Positions 1 to 5,558 of a stretch of DNA of 5,558 bases are shown here, piece by piece. Below the pieces are notes generated by a model. It saw only the letters and a list, made by a program, of their open reading frames with translations, was not told where the DNA came from and searched no databases. The translations under genes were made by a program, and so were the position numbers. The DNA is taken from positions 1-5,558 of the forward strand of contig WTGE01000453.1 of NCBI GenBank assembly GCA_011525445.1, written 5' to 3'. This stretch comes from Synechococcus sp. CO36386bin_37 (GTDB lineage: Bacteria > Cyanobacteriota > Cyanobacteriia > PCC-6307 > Cyanobiaceae). Each line of letters starts with the position of its first letter. Position 1 is the stretch's first letter.

Positions 1-1
1 G

Positions 2-376
2 ATGGAGTGGCAAAACAAAACAGGAGCTGACCCTAAAAACTGGCCTTGGAGTTACCACAATGGCGGCCATTGGCCCAGCCTTCTCTGGTACTTCGGCGCC
101 TCAATCCTTTTGCATGAGCGCCGTCACCCCAACGCTGACATTCTGCTGATGGGTCAGATGAAAGCCATGCTCGAAGATTGTTACTGGAGCCAGCTCAATC
201 AACTTCCAAGGCAGCAGTGGGCGGAATATTTCGATGGCCCCACTGGAACCTGGATGGGACAACAGTCAAGGACTTATCAGACTTGGACAATAGTTGGATT
301 TTTATTACTTCATCATTTTCTTAGAGTTAATCCTGACGACGTCATGTTGCTTGCATTAGAGGAAGTAGCGCCTTAA
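2..376 (+). CDS. GH100 neutral/alkaline invertase, C-terminal part (5' end outside window)
   Basis: This is the last 124 codons of a glycoside hydrolase family 100 enzyme, which hydrolyses sucrose to glucose and fructose in the cytoplasm. The visible part carries the family's C-terminal signatures: TGADPKNWPWSYHNGG near visible residues 7-22, the tryptophan-rich WPSLLWYFGA segment, WAEYFDG at 73-79 followed by GTWMGQQSRTYQTWTIVG at 82-99. The glutamate in WAEYFDG (visible residue 75, 49 residues before the end) is probably the acid/base residue, by position relative to Anabaena InvA; that equivalence is inferred. The reading frame is open to the left edge, so the methionine at position 2 is very likely internal; GH100 proteins are roughly 450-490 residues long. 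The gene ends with TAA and converges on petD. No T-run terminator of its own follows it. Sucrose is a compatible solute and carbon reserve in marine cyanobacteria, which would be the natural substrate context. Confidence 0.9.
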   Translation: MEWQNKTGADPKNWPWSYHNGGHWPSLLWYFGASILLHERRHPNADILLMGQMKAMLEDCYWSQLNQLPRQQWAEYFDGPTGTWMGQQSRTYQTWTIVGFLLLHHFLRVNPDDVMLLALEEVAP

Positions 377-387
377 TCAAAATGTAT

Positions 388-414
388 AAAAAACCCTCAG
401 CCGAAGGCTGAGGG
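388..414 (-). terminator. Rho-independent terminator of petBD
   Basis: A perfect 9-bp stem (CCCTCAGCC pairing with GGCTGAGGG, 394-414, 3-nt loop) is preceded on the plus strand by six A residues (388-393). Read on the minus strand this is a GC-rich hairpin followed by six T residues, 30 nt beyond the petD stop: a classic intrinsic terminator. On the plus strand the hairpin is followed by AAAAGGG, with no T-run, so it is unlikely to terminate the converging invertase gene efficiently. Confidence 0.9.
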
Positions 415-443
415 AAAAGGGTTAAACCAAGAGAACAAGTATT

Positions 444-926
444 TCAGAATAAACCAAGTGTGAGCGACTTATCGATAGGCATTGCAGCACCAATACCGAG
501 ATAAATTGTAGTGATAGTTCCAAACAAAAAGACTGTCATTGCAATAGGACGTCTGAAAGGGTTCTGGAACTTGTTGAAACTCTCGATGAAGGGGATGAGC
601 ATCAAACCAAGTGGTACGAGAGTTTGCAGAGCAATCCCAAGAAGTTTATTAGGAACAACTCTTAAAATTTGAAAGACTGGATAGAGATACCATTCAGGCA
701 AAATTTCGAGAGGAGTCGCAAAAGGATCAGCTTTATCACCAAGCATTGCTGGATCCAAAACGGACAGACCAACGATGCAAGCGATGGTTCCGAGGATAAC
801 GACAGGGAATATGTATAGAAGATCGTTCGGCCAAGCGGGCTCACCGTAATAGTTATGACCCATACCCTTAGCGAGTTTTGCCCTCAGTTTTGGATCAGTG
901 AGATCAGGCTTCTTGAGAATATGCAT
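444..926 (-). CDS. petD: Cytochrome b6f complex subunit IV
   Basis: This 160-residue protein is full length for PetD, the subunit that corresponds to the C-terminal part of mitochondrial cytochrome b. It sits in the thylakoid membrane and, with PetB, forms the quinol-oxidising core of the b6f complex that passes electrons from plastoquinol to plastocyanin or cytochrome c6. The sequence begins [12 protein letters not shown] and contains the conserved soluble N-terminal stretch [19 protein letters not shown] (24-41). The Qo-site motif PEWY is at 77-80. Three hydrophobic segments lie near 36-56, 95-115 and 127-147, matching helices E, F and G. The start ATG (complement 924-926) is the family start; no strong Shine-Dalgarno sequence precedes it. 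It lies 77 nt downstream of petB on the same strand and is followed by a strong terminator, so petB-petD forms a unit. Its GC content (about 43% by hand count) is lower than that of the min genes at the other end. Confidence 0.98.
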   Translation of the reverse strand: MHILKKPDLTDPKLRAKLAKGMGHNYYGEPAWPNDLLYIFPVVILGTIACIVGLSVLDPAMLGDKADPFATPLEILPEWYLYPVFQILRVVPNKLLGIALQTLVPLGLMLIPFIESFNKFQNPFRRPIAMTVFLFGTITTIYLGIGAAMPIDKSLTLGLF

Positions 927-1003
927 GATGCGGATCAGGGTTGAGTAAATTTTAGAGGGGGAGAGTCGTTGAGAGCTTCAACTAGAGAAGCAACTGAAAT
1001 AGA

Positions 1004-1660
1004 TCACAAAGGTCCTGAAATACCTTGCTTACGAATCATCAAGAAGTGCATGAGCATAAAAACTGCAAGGAGCCATGGCATGACGAATGTGTGCAGGCTG
1101 TAGAAGCGCGTCAATGTGGACTGCCCGACACTTTCACCTCCTCGAAGGAGTTCAACCATAAAATCACCCACCACAGGAATGGCAGCAGGGACTCCTGAAA
1201 CAATTTTGACTGCCCAATATCCAACCTGGTCCCATGGCAATGAGTACCCTGTGACCCCAAATGAAACAGTGATCACTGCCATGGTGACACCTGTTACCCA
1301 AGTGAGCTCACGGGGACGCTTGAATCCACCTGTGAGATACACACGGAACACGTGCAGGATCAGCATGAGAACCATCATTGAAGCGCTCCACCGATGAACG
1401 GAACGAATCAACCATCCGAAACTCACATCAGTCATCAAATACTGAACAGAGCTGTAGGCCTCGGCGACGGTGGGTTTGTAGTAGAAAGTCATCGCGAACC
1501 CGGTCGCGAACTGAATCAAGAAACAAACGAGAGTGATGCCGCCCAGGCAATAAAAAATATTGACGTGGGGCGGAACGTATTTTGTGCTGAAATCATCAGC
1601 GATGTCCTGGATTTCAAGACGTTCCTGGAACCAGTCGTAGACAGGTGAGGAGTTCGCCAT
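1004..1660 (-). CDS. petB: Cytochrome b6 of the b6f complex
   Basis: This 218-residue protein is the haem-carrying core subunit of the thylakoid cytochrome b6f complex. Four haem-ligating histidines are at H89, H103, H190 and H205, pairing as H89/H190 and H103/H205 for the two b haems. Cys38 in the NIFYCLGG motif is the expected thioether attachment site of the extra haem c_n. Each position is the usual cyanobacterial number plus three, because the N-terminus ([23 protein letters not shown]) has three more residues than the common MSKVYDWF form. Other conserved blocks are [13 protein letters not shown] (82-94), [10 protein letters not shown] (115-124), [16 protein letters not shown] (138-153) and VPAAIPVVG (157-165). 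Hydrophobic segments match four transmembrane helices. It is divergent from ctpA across 58 nt and upstream of petD. All ligands are present and there is no sign of disruption. Confidence 0.98.
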   Translation of the reverse strand: MANSSPVYDWFQERLEIQDIADDFSTKYVPPHVNIFYCLGGITLVCFLIQFATGFAMTFYYKPTVAEAYSSVQYLMTDVSFGWLIRSVHRWSASMMVLMLILHVFRVYLTGGFKRPRELTWVTGVTMAVITVSFGVTGYSLPWDQVGYWAVKIVSGVPAAIPVVGDFMVELLRGGESVGQSTLTRFYSLHTFVMPWLLAVFMLMHFLMIRKQGISGPL

Positions 1661-1718
1661 GCAAAGGTCAGTCTTGGTTGCGTGAGTCTACCGATGACGC
1701 TCCAGCCGCCGCGACAGT
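1661..1718. promoter_or_regulatory. Divergent petB/ctpA intergenic region
   Basis: These 58 nt separate the start codons of the divergent petB and ctpA genes, so the promoters of both must lie here or reach into the opposite gene. The only element I can point to is TAGACT on the minus strand (complement 1685-1690), a TAnnnT -10-like hexamer 24 nt before the petB ATG. No recognisable -35 is found at the usual distance; the corresponding position reads CGCGGC. No convincing -10 for ctpA was found on the plus strand. Neither gene has a clear Shine-Dalgarno sequence. The presence of regulatory sequence is inferred from gene layout; the individual box is weak. Confidence 0.35.
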
Positions 1719-3029
1719 ATGAAGCTGATGTTGCCGTTTGTTAATCGTTCAGGAAAAAGCCTGCAGAAGCTGGCCTCTGGGTTGGCATTGCTCGTTCTCT
1801 GCAGTCTATTAATCCCAGCCCCTGCTCTGGCGCTCAACGATGCCCAGCAATTGGTGGTGGAAACCTGGCGTCTCGTGAATCAGAGCTATGTCGATCCGAG
1901 TCGTTTCAATCAGATCCATTGGAAACGATTACGGCAAAAAGCACTTGAAAAAACGATCGAGTCCAGCGAGCAGGCCTACAACGCGATCGAGGTCATGCTG
2001 GAGCCCCTGGAGGATCCCTACACACGATTGTTGAGACCTGATGATTACTCCGTCATGAAGTCCAGCAACTCCGGAAGCCTCAGCGGAGTCGGACTTCAAT
2101 TAGGGCATCGCAATGATGAAGATTCCATTGTTGTAATTGCTGCATTGGAGGGCTCACCCGCAGCAGACGCTGGAGTACTCAGTGGTTCATCCTTACTGGC
2201 CGTCAATGGTGAGTCCACTGCAGATCTTGGGCTCGAAACAACAGCAGCACGTCTACGCGGAGCTGTCGGAACACAGGTCTTGCTGAAAGTCCAACCCCCT
2301 CAATCCGATACAGCAGAGGAAATTTCACTCGAACGTCGCAATGTGGATTTACGACCTGTCCGCACGCGCCGATTGCGCAGTGATTCACATACTCTTGGCC
2401 ACCTACGTATTACTCAGTTCAGCGAAGGTGTTCCTCAGCAAGTGCAAGAAGCGCTTCAAGAACTCCTTGACAGAGGCGTCGAAGGAATTGTTCTCGATCT
2501 TCGAAACAATTCAGGTGGTCTCGTCAGCGGGGGACTTGCGGTCGCCGACGTCTTTCTTGACCAAGAGCCCATCGTGGAAACACGAGATCGCGATGGAATT
2601 GCTGATCCCATTCAGTCCAATCCCGTCACGCTTTACGACGGTCCAATGGTGACCCTGGTCAATGCTGGTACAGCTAGCGCCAGTGAAATCCTTGCAGGGG
2701 CATTGCAGGACAATCAACGCTCCCTTCTGCTGGGAAGCATCACCTTTGGCAAAGGCTTAATTCAAACTCTCACCAACTTGAGTGATGGCAGTGGTTTAGC
2801 CATCACCGTGGCCGGATATGTCACCCCGAGCGGGCGTGACATCCAAGGGCAAGGCATCAAACCAGATCGTTTGCTGGATCAACCTGAACCCTTGAACCCT
2901 GGAGGTGAAGGAGACCGTTGGCTCACCGATGCAGCTCGAGTCCTTGAAGCCTTGATCGACCGCAGCTCAACGAACTCCCCTCCAGCTCTAGAGGAAGGCA
3001 ACTCAGATGAAACAGCGCCCACAGCATGA
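1719..3029 (+). CDS. ctpA: Carboxyl-terminal processing protease (S41A family, D1-processing type)
   Basis: This 436-residue secreted serine protease is probably the enzyme that trims the C-terminal extension of the photosystem II D1 precursor in the lumen, allowing the manganese cluster to assemble. Residues 1-38 form a signal peptide: basic start, hydrophobic core LALLVLCSLLIP, and an A-L-A site predicting cleavage after residue 38. C28 is not in a lipobox. An N-terminal helical region (40-110) with LEDPYTRLL is followed by a PDZ domain (about 115-205, GVGLQLG and GSPAADAGVLSGSSLLAVNG). The S41 catalytic core follows (about 225-385), with VLDLRNNSGG at 258-267. The Ser/Lys dyad is S320 (GTASASEIL) and K345 (TFGKG), 25 residues apart as in E. 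coli Tsp and Scenedesmus D1 protease. The tail after about 412 is short, acidic and low complexity. ATG at 1719 is the first start; M4 (1728) is a possible alternative. Cyanobacteria carry ctpA, ctpB and ctpC paralogues; the ctpA assignment rests on similarity and on the petB neighbour, so paralogue identity is less certain than family. Confidence 0.88.
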   Translation: MKLMLPFVNRSGKSLQKLASGLALLVLCSLLIPAPALALNDAQQLVVETWRLVNQSYVDPSRFNQIHWKRLRQKALEKTIESSEQAYNAIEVMLEPLEDPYTRLLRPDDYSVMKSSNSGSLSGVGLQLGHRNDEDSIVVIAALEGSPAADAGVLSGSSLLAVNGESTADLGLETTAARLRGAVGTQVLLKVQPPQSDTAEEISLERRNVDLRPVRTRRLRSDSHTLGHLRITQFSEGVPQQVQEALQELLDRGVEGIVLDLRNNSGGLVSGGLAVADVFLDQEPIVETRDRDGIADPIQSNPVTLYDGPMVTLVNAGTASASEILAGALQDNQRSLLLGSITFGKGLIQTLTNLSDGSGLAITVAGYVTPSGRDIQGQGIKPDRLLDQPEPLNPGGEGDRWLTDAARVLEALIDRSSTNSPPALEEGNSDETAPTA

Positions 3030-4273
3030 GGCGTCGCACTTATCACGATCCTCTGCATGGCGGCATTTCTCTCGATACGAATGACCCAGCGGAGGCTTTG
3101 GTCCTGCAGCTTGTAGAAGCTGCGCCCTTTCAAAGGCTGAGGCGCATCCGCCAACTAGGACCAGCCTTCTTAACTTTTCATGGTGCTGAATCCAGTCGGT
3201 TCACACACTCCCTCGGAGTGTTTCATGTCGCGCGTCAGGCCTTTCAAGGATTGTTGGCCGCAGATTCATCCCTGGAAGAATATCGGGGCGTTCTTTATGC
3301 CTCAGCGCTACTGCATGACCTGGGCCATGCACCGCTCAGCCACACGGGCGAGGAGATTTTCACAACCCATCATGAGATTTGGTCGGCACGCATCATTCGA
3401 GAGCACCCTGCTATTTACGAGCCTTTAGAACGGTTTCAAACTGGTTGTTCAGAAGCAGTGGCCACCCTTCTGGAACGTGGCGTCACAACACGCGGTGTCA
3501 TTAAAGATCTCGTGAGTAGTCAACTCGATTGCGACAGGTTGGATTATCTCCTACGCGATAGCTACAGCACAGGCACAAGCTATGGCCAGCTGGATCTTGA
3601 AAGGATTCTGGCCGCACTCACCCTTGCGCCGGACGGTGAACTGGCTATCCATCCCAAAGGCCTCATGGCGGTGGAGCACTACCTCGTGGTTCGAAATCTG
3701 ATGTACCGCAGTGTGTATAACCACCGTCTGAATGTGGTCTGCAACTGGATGTTGGAACAACTCATCCGCCTGGTCAAAGAGCTCGGGCCAAAAGAGGTCT
3801 GGACAGATTCAACGATGCACAATTGGCTCTGGTCAATCGACAATCTCGACCTCCCAACTTTTTTGGCGAATGATGATTTGCGCACTGGATATCACCTTTT
3901 GCGCTGGAGTGAAGTAGCTCCTGAACCGTTGGCTGAACTCTGCGATCGTTTCCTCAACCGACGCTTACTCAAGGCCCTCGACCTTGACGATCTCAGCAAA
4001 GAAAGGCAATTGGAATGCCTGGCCTGGGCCAGACAATTGTCGGAAGAGCAGGGATTCGACCCACATTTTTGCTGCGGATTACGCCATCAACAATTACGTG
4101 GATATCACCCGTATCGCGGAGGCTTGAGACTCTGGGATGGCCAAAAACTTCAGGCACTTGAGCAAAGCTCTGCACTCGTCCAAAGTCTCAGTAAGCCTGA
4201 AAGCACAAGTTGGCTGATTCATCCAAAGCAGATCAGTCAGGAACTGAAACGAATGGTGTGCCAATTCCATTGA
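3026..4273 (+). CDS. HD-domain phosphohydrolase, SAMHD1/YdhJ-like (COG1078), probable dNTP triphosphohydrolase
   Basis: This 415-residue cytoplasmic protein has the full architecture of the SAMHD1-related HD hydrolases, which cut dNTPs (or related nucleotides) to nucleoside and triphosphate. It opens with YHDPLHGGI (6-14), typical of the family. Metal-binding residues align with human SAMHD1: H61 in SRFTHSLG, H97-D98 in LLHDLGHAPLSH, and D170 in LDCDRLDYLLRDS. H116 (HHE) corresponds to the catalytic-pocket histidine, and MYRSVYNHR (226-234) matches the substrate-contact segment with Y231 and H233. The C-terminal third (about 240-415) is helical and less conserved, with no further domain that I recognise. 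Its ATG overlaps the ctpA stop as ATGA, and no Shine-Dalgarno lies within 20 nt, so translation probably depends on ribosomes finishing ctpA. The start is supported because the conserved motif begins at residue 6. The dNTPase activity is inferred from residues; substrate could differ. minC follows after 39 nt. Confidence 0.88.
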   Translation: MRRRTYHDPLHGGISLDTNDPAEALVLQLVEAAPFQRLRRIRQLGPAFLTFHGAESSRFTHSLGVFHVARQAFQGLLAADSSLEEYRGVLYASALLHDLGHAPLSHTGEEIFTTHHEIWSARIIREHPAIYEPLERFQTGCSEAVATLLERGVTTRGVIKDLVSSQLDCDRLDYLLRDSYSTGTSYGQLDLERILAALTLAPDGELAIHPKGLMAVEHYLVVRNLMYRSVYNHRLNVVCNWMLEQLIRLVKELGPKEVWTDSTMHNWLWSIDNLDLPTFLANDDLRTGYHLLRWSEVAPEPLAELCDRFLNRRLLKALDLDDLSKERQLECLAWARQLSEEQGFDPHFCCGLRHQQLRGYHPYRGGLRLWDGQKLQALEQSSALVQSLSKPESTSWLIHPKQISQELKRMVCQFH

Positions 4274-4276
4274 GAC

Positions 4277-4296
4277 CTCTAATCTCTGCTCTAATC
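4277..4296 (+). repeat. Short direct repeat in the HD-minC spacer
   Basis: The octamer CTCTAATC occurs at 4277-4284 and again at 4289-4296, a 12-nt period, filling half of the 39-nt gap between the HD gene and minC. It could be a binding site for a regulator or simple chance; each copy includes a TAATC that weakly resembles a -10 element, with no matching -35 upstream. The repeat is directly visible; any function is unsupported. Confidence 0.3.
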
Positions 4297-4312
4297 ATGG
4301 TGATTTGGAGTT

Positions 4313-5017
4313 TTGACGCCAGAGAATGATCAAGCGGCGGTTCATCGCTTGATGTTGCCGAACAATCGTCATGTTCCTTGGCAAGACAACCTCGAGGATC
4401 TACTCAATGGTCTTGATGGAAAAGATCTTGAACTCGATAGCGGCGAATGGTGCCTGAACTGCCGCACGCTCCTCGCGCTCCACAAACAACTCGAGTCACG
4501 GCGCTGTCGATTGATCTTCATTAGATGCTGCGACCCACTCACTGTCGTCAGTGCGCAGGCACTGGGAATTCCCGCGCAACTCACCAGCCCCAAGCCCTTT
4601 GATCCGCAAGCCAGAGCCGTGCAAGAACAGCGGTCAGAAGCACTGTTGATCCATCAAAGAACGCTGAGGTCAGGCGACCACCTCAAAGCACGTCACCATG
4701 TCTTGCTGATTGGAGATGTCAATCCAGGAGCTCAGATCTCAGCAGGGGGCAATGTTCTGGTCTGGGGTCGGCTTCGGGGGAGCGCCCATGCAGGATTGTT
4801 CGGCAATCTCAATGCAAGGATTGTGGCCTTACAGCTCCGCCCCCTGCAGCTGAGGATTGCGGATCTGGTAGCGAGAGGCCCTGAAGAAAAACCACAACCC
4901 GGACTCGCAGAGGAAGCCAGAGTGATCGACGGAGTGATCGCTATCGAACCAGCGGATCCACGCACTGACCTGAGCTGGAACGAGCTTTCATCCGATTCGG
5001 TTCATCCAGGTAATTAG
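4313..5017 (+). CDS. minC: Septum site-determining protein MinC
   Basis: MinC inhibits FtsZ polymerisation and is carried to the membrane by MinD, keeping the division ring off the cell poles. This copy has 234 residues. The N-terminal domain (about 10-95) is divergent but has the expected pattern WCLNCRTLLALHKQLES followed by a strand and the SAQALGIPA helix. The C-terminal beta-helix domain (about 114-213) is clear: LRSGDHLKARHHVLLIGDVNPGAQISAGGNVLVWGRLRGSAHAG, with DVNPGA at 135-140 and GRLRGSAHAG at 152-161. The RSG loop at 119-121 corresponds to the MinD-contact loop of other MinC proteins, here RSGD rather than RSGQ. Start: TTG at 4313 is the first usable codon after an in-frame TGA at 4301. 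The GGAG at 4307-4310 is only 2 nt from it, which is too close for an ideal site, so the ATG at 4352 (Met14) remains possible. Five cysteines in the N-domain (47, 50, 65, 72, 73) are noteworthy. minD follows after 31 nt. Confidence 0.9.
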   Translation: MTPENDQAAVHRLMLPNNRHVPWQDNLEDLLNGLDGKDLELDSGEWCLNCRTLLALHKQLESRRCRLIFIRCCDPLTVVSAQALGIPAQLTSPKPFDPQARAVQEQRSEALLIHQRTLRSGDHLKARHHVLLIGDVNPGAQISAGGNVLVWGRLRGSAHAGLFGNLNARIVALQLRPLQLRIADLVARGPEEKPQPGLAEEARVIDGVIAIEPADPRTDLSWNELSSDSVHPGN

Positions 5018-5048
5018 CCCTTAATCTGACTCCACCAACCGCGACAAC

Positions 5049-5558
5049 GTGACGTCAAATTCGCGAACGATCTTGATTTGCTCCGGCAAAGGTGGGGTTG
5101 GTAAGACCACCCTCACTGCCAATCTGGGAATTGCGTTAGCCCAACAAGGCTCCAGCACCGTTGTTCTGGACGCTGATTTCGGGTTGCGCAATCTCGATCT
5201 TCTCCTCGGTCTTGAAAATCGAATTGTTTATACCGCTCAAGAGGTTTTAGCCGAAACCTGCCGATTAGACCAAGCTCTCGTCAAACACAAACAGGTTCCC
5301 AATCTTGCCCTGCTCCCCGCTGGCAATCCGCGGATGCTGGAGTGGCTGAAACCGGAAGACATGCAATCCATCGTTTCGATGTTGGAAAAGCGTTTCGACT
5401 ACGTATTGATTGACTGTCCAGCTGGGATCGAAGACGGATTCAAGAACGCGGTTGCGGCCGCTCGTGAGTCAATAGTCATCACAACACCTGAGGTCTCAGC
5501 TGTCCGCGATGCCGATCGGGTGATCGGATTGCTGAATACCCATGGGGTCGCACCAGTC
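5049..5558 (+). CDS. minD: Septum site-determining ATPase MinD, N-terminal 170 residues (3' end outside window)
   Basis: MinD is a membrane-associated ParA-type ATPase that recruits MinC when ATP-bound and is released by MinE. The frame runs open from GTG at 5049 to the right edge; an in-frame TAA at 5022-5024 closes it upstream and no other start lies between. The protein starts MTSNSRTILI and has the deviant Walker A motif GKGGVGKTT (13-21) with signature lysine K14 and K19. Switch I/Walker A' is DADFGLRNLDLLLG (41-54), including D41 and D43. Walker B and switch II read VLIDCPAGIEDGF (119-131), with D122. TTPEVSAVRDADRVIG (145-160) is a further MinD signature. MinD proteins are about 265-275 residues, so some 100 residues, including the C-terminal membrane-targeting helix, are missing. 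The GTG is 31 nt after the minC stop, with no strong Shine-Dalgarno, so it is probably co-transcribed with minC. Confidence 0.96.
   Translation, partial: MTSNSRTILICSGKGGVGKTTLTANLGIALAQQGSSTVVLDADFGLRNLDLLLGLENRIVYTAQEVLAETCRLDQALVKHKQVPNLALLPAGNPRMLEWLKPEDMQSIVSMLEKRFDYVLIDCPAGIEDGFKNAVAAARESIVITTPEVSAVRDADRVIGLLNTHGVAPV

Noticed and set aside
968..982. Small inverted repeat GTTGA/TCAAC between petB and petD.
   Set aside because: A 5-bp stem with a 5-nt loop and no T-run is too weak to call a terminator or processing site; such stems are common by chance.
1560..1583. TTGACG (1560-1565) and TATTTT (1578-1583) on the plus strand within petB, as a possible ctpA promoter.
   Set aside because: The spacer is only 12 bp, too short for a sigma-70-type promoter, and the site is about 135 nt from the ctpA start.
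1116..1648. Two plus-strand open frames (1116-1397 and 1394-1648) lying antisense to petB and touching through an ATGA.
   Set aside because: They lie wholly within petB, whose haem ligands and motifs are unmistakable; the products are low-complexity and unlike any family I recognise. They are by-products of petB codon usage.
2341..2652. A 103-codon plus-strand frame inside ctpA.
   Set aside because: It is out of frame with the clear S41 protease, overlaps its catalytic core and shows no domain signature or ribosome binding site.
2879..3154. A minus-strand frame spanning the ctpA/HD junction.
   Set aside because: Both strands' real genes are explained by the protease and the HD protein; the frame has no recognisable motif and covers conserved parts of both.
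4369..4965. Minus-strand frames of 74 and 77 codons inside minC.
   Set aside because: They mirror the GC-rich minC codons, are serine- and arginine-rich as such shadow frames usually are, and have no family match that I can see.
1..5558. Search by eye for mobile elements, tRNA or rRNA genes, CRISPR repeats, attachment sites and a novel multi-gene system.
   Set aside because: No transposase or integrase motifs, terminal inverted repeats, regularly spaced repeats or structured RNA signatures were seen, and nearly all bases lie in conserved housekeeping genes. I see no evidence of an undescribed system here.

Overview
The window looks like core chromosome of a marine picocyanobacterium, most likely a Synechococcus-type strain or a higher-GC Prochlorococcus. 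The reasons are cytochrome b6f genes (petB, petD), a thylakoid/periplasmic carboxyl-terminal processing protease of the D1-maturation type, a cyanobacterial neutral invertase, and a min cell-division locus packed together with short spacers. Hand counts give about 43% GC in petD and about 57% in most of minC, so the overall composition is intermediate, unlike the very AT-rich low-light or high-light Prochlorococcus genomes. The octamer GCGATCGC, common in many freshwater cyanobacteria, was not seen. The species assignment is an inference.

Layout, left to right. (1) 2-376, plus strand: the last 124 codons of a GH100 neutral/alkaline invertase. (2) 388-414: a hairpin with a T-run readable only on the minus strand, the terminator of petBD. 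(3) 444-926 and 1004-1660, minus strand: petD (subunit IV) and petB (cytochrome b6), transcribed petB then petD, with a 77-nt gap. (4) 1661-1718: a compact divergent intergenic region between petB and ctpA. (5) 1719-3029, plus: ctpA-type S41 protease with signal peptide. (6) 3026-4273, plus: an HD-domain phosphohydrolase of the SAMHD1/YdhJ-like (COG1078) type, whose ATG overlaps the ctpA stop as ATGA. (7) 4313-5017, plus: minC, with a TTG start. (8) 5049-5558, plus: minD with a GTG start, cut by the window end after 170 codons. No stretch over 300 nt lacks a gene.

How the genes relate: petB and petD supply two core membrane subunits of the electron-transfer complex between the photosystems. 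CtpA is expected to mature the photosystem II D1 precursor in the lumen. The plus-strand run ctpA-HD-minC-minD has gaps of -4, 39 and 31 nt and could be one transcription unit, joining photosystem maintenance, probable nucleotide metabolism and division-site placement. MinC and MinD together block FtsZ assembly away from midcell; minE is expected just beyond the right edge.

Nothing here looks like a mobile element, CRISPR array, RNA gene or new defence system. The observations worth a second look are modest: the translationally overlapped protease/HD pair, an unusual cysteine cluster in MinC, the uncertain minC start, and the compact petB/ctpA divergent promoter region.
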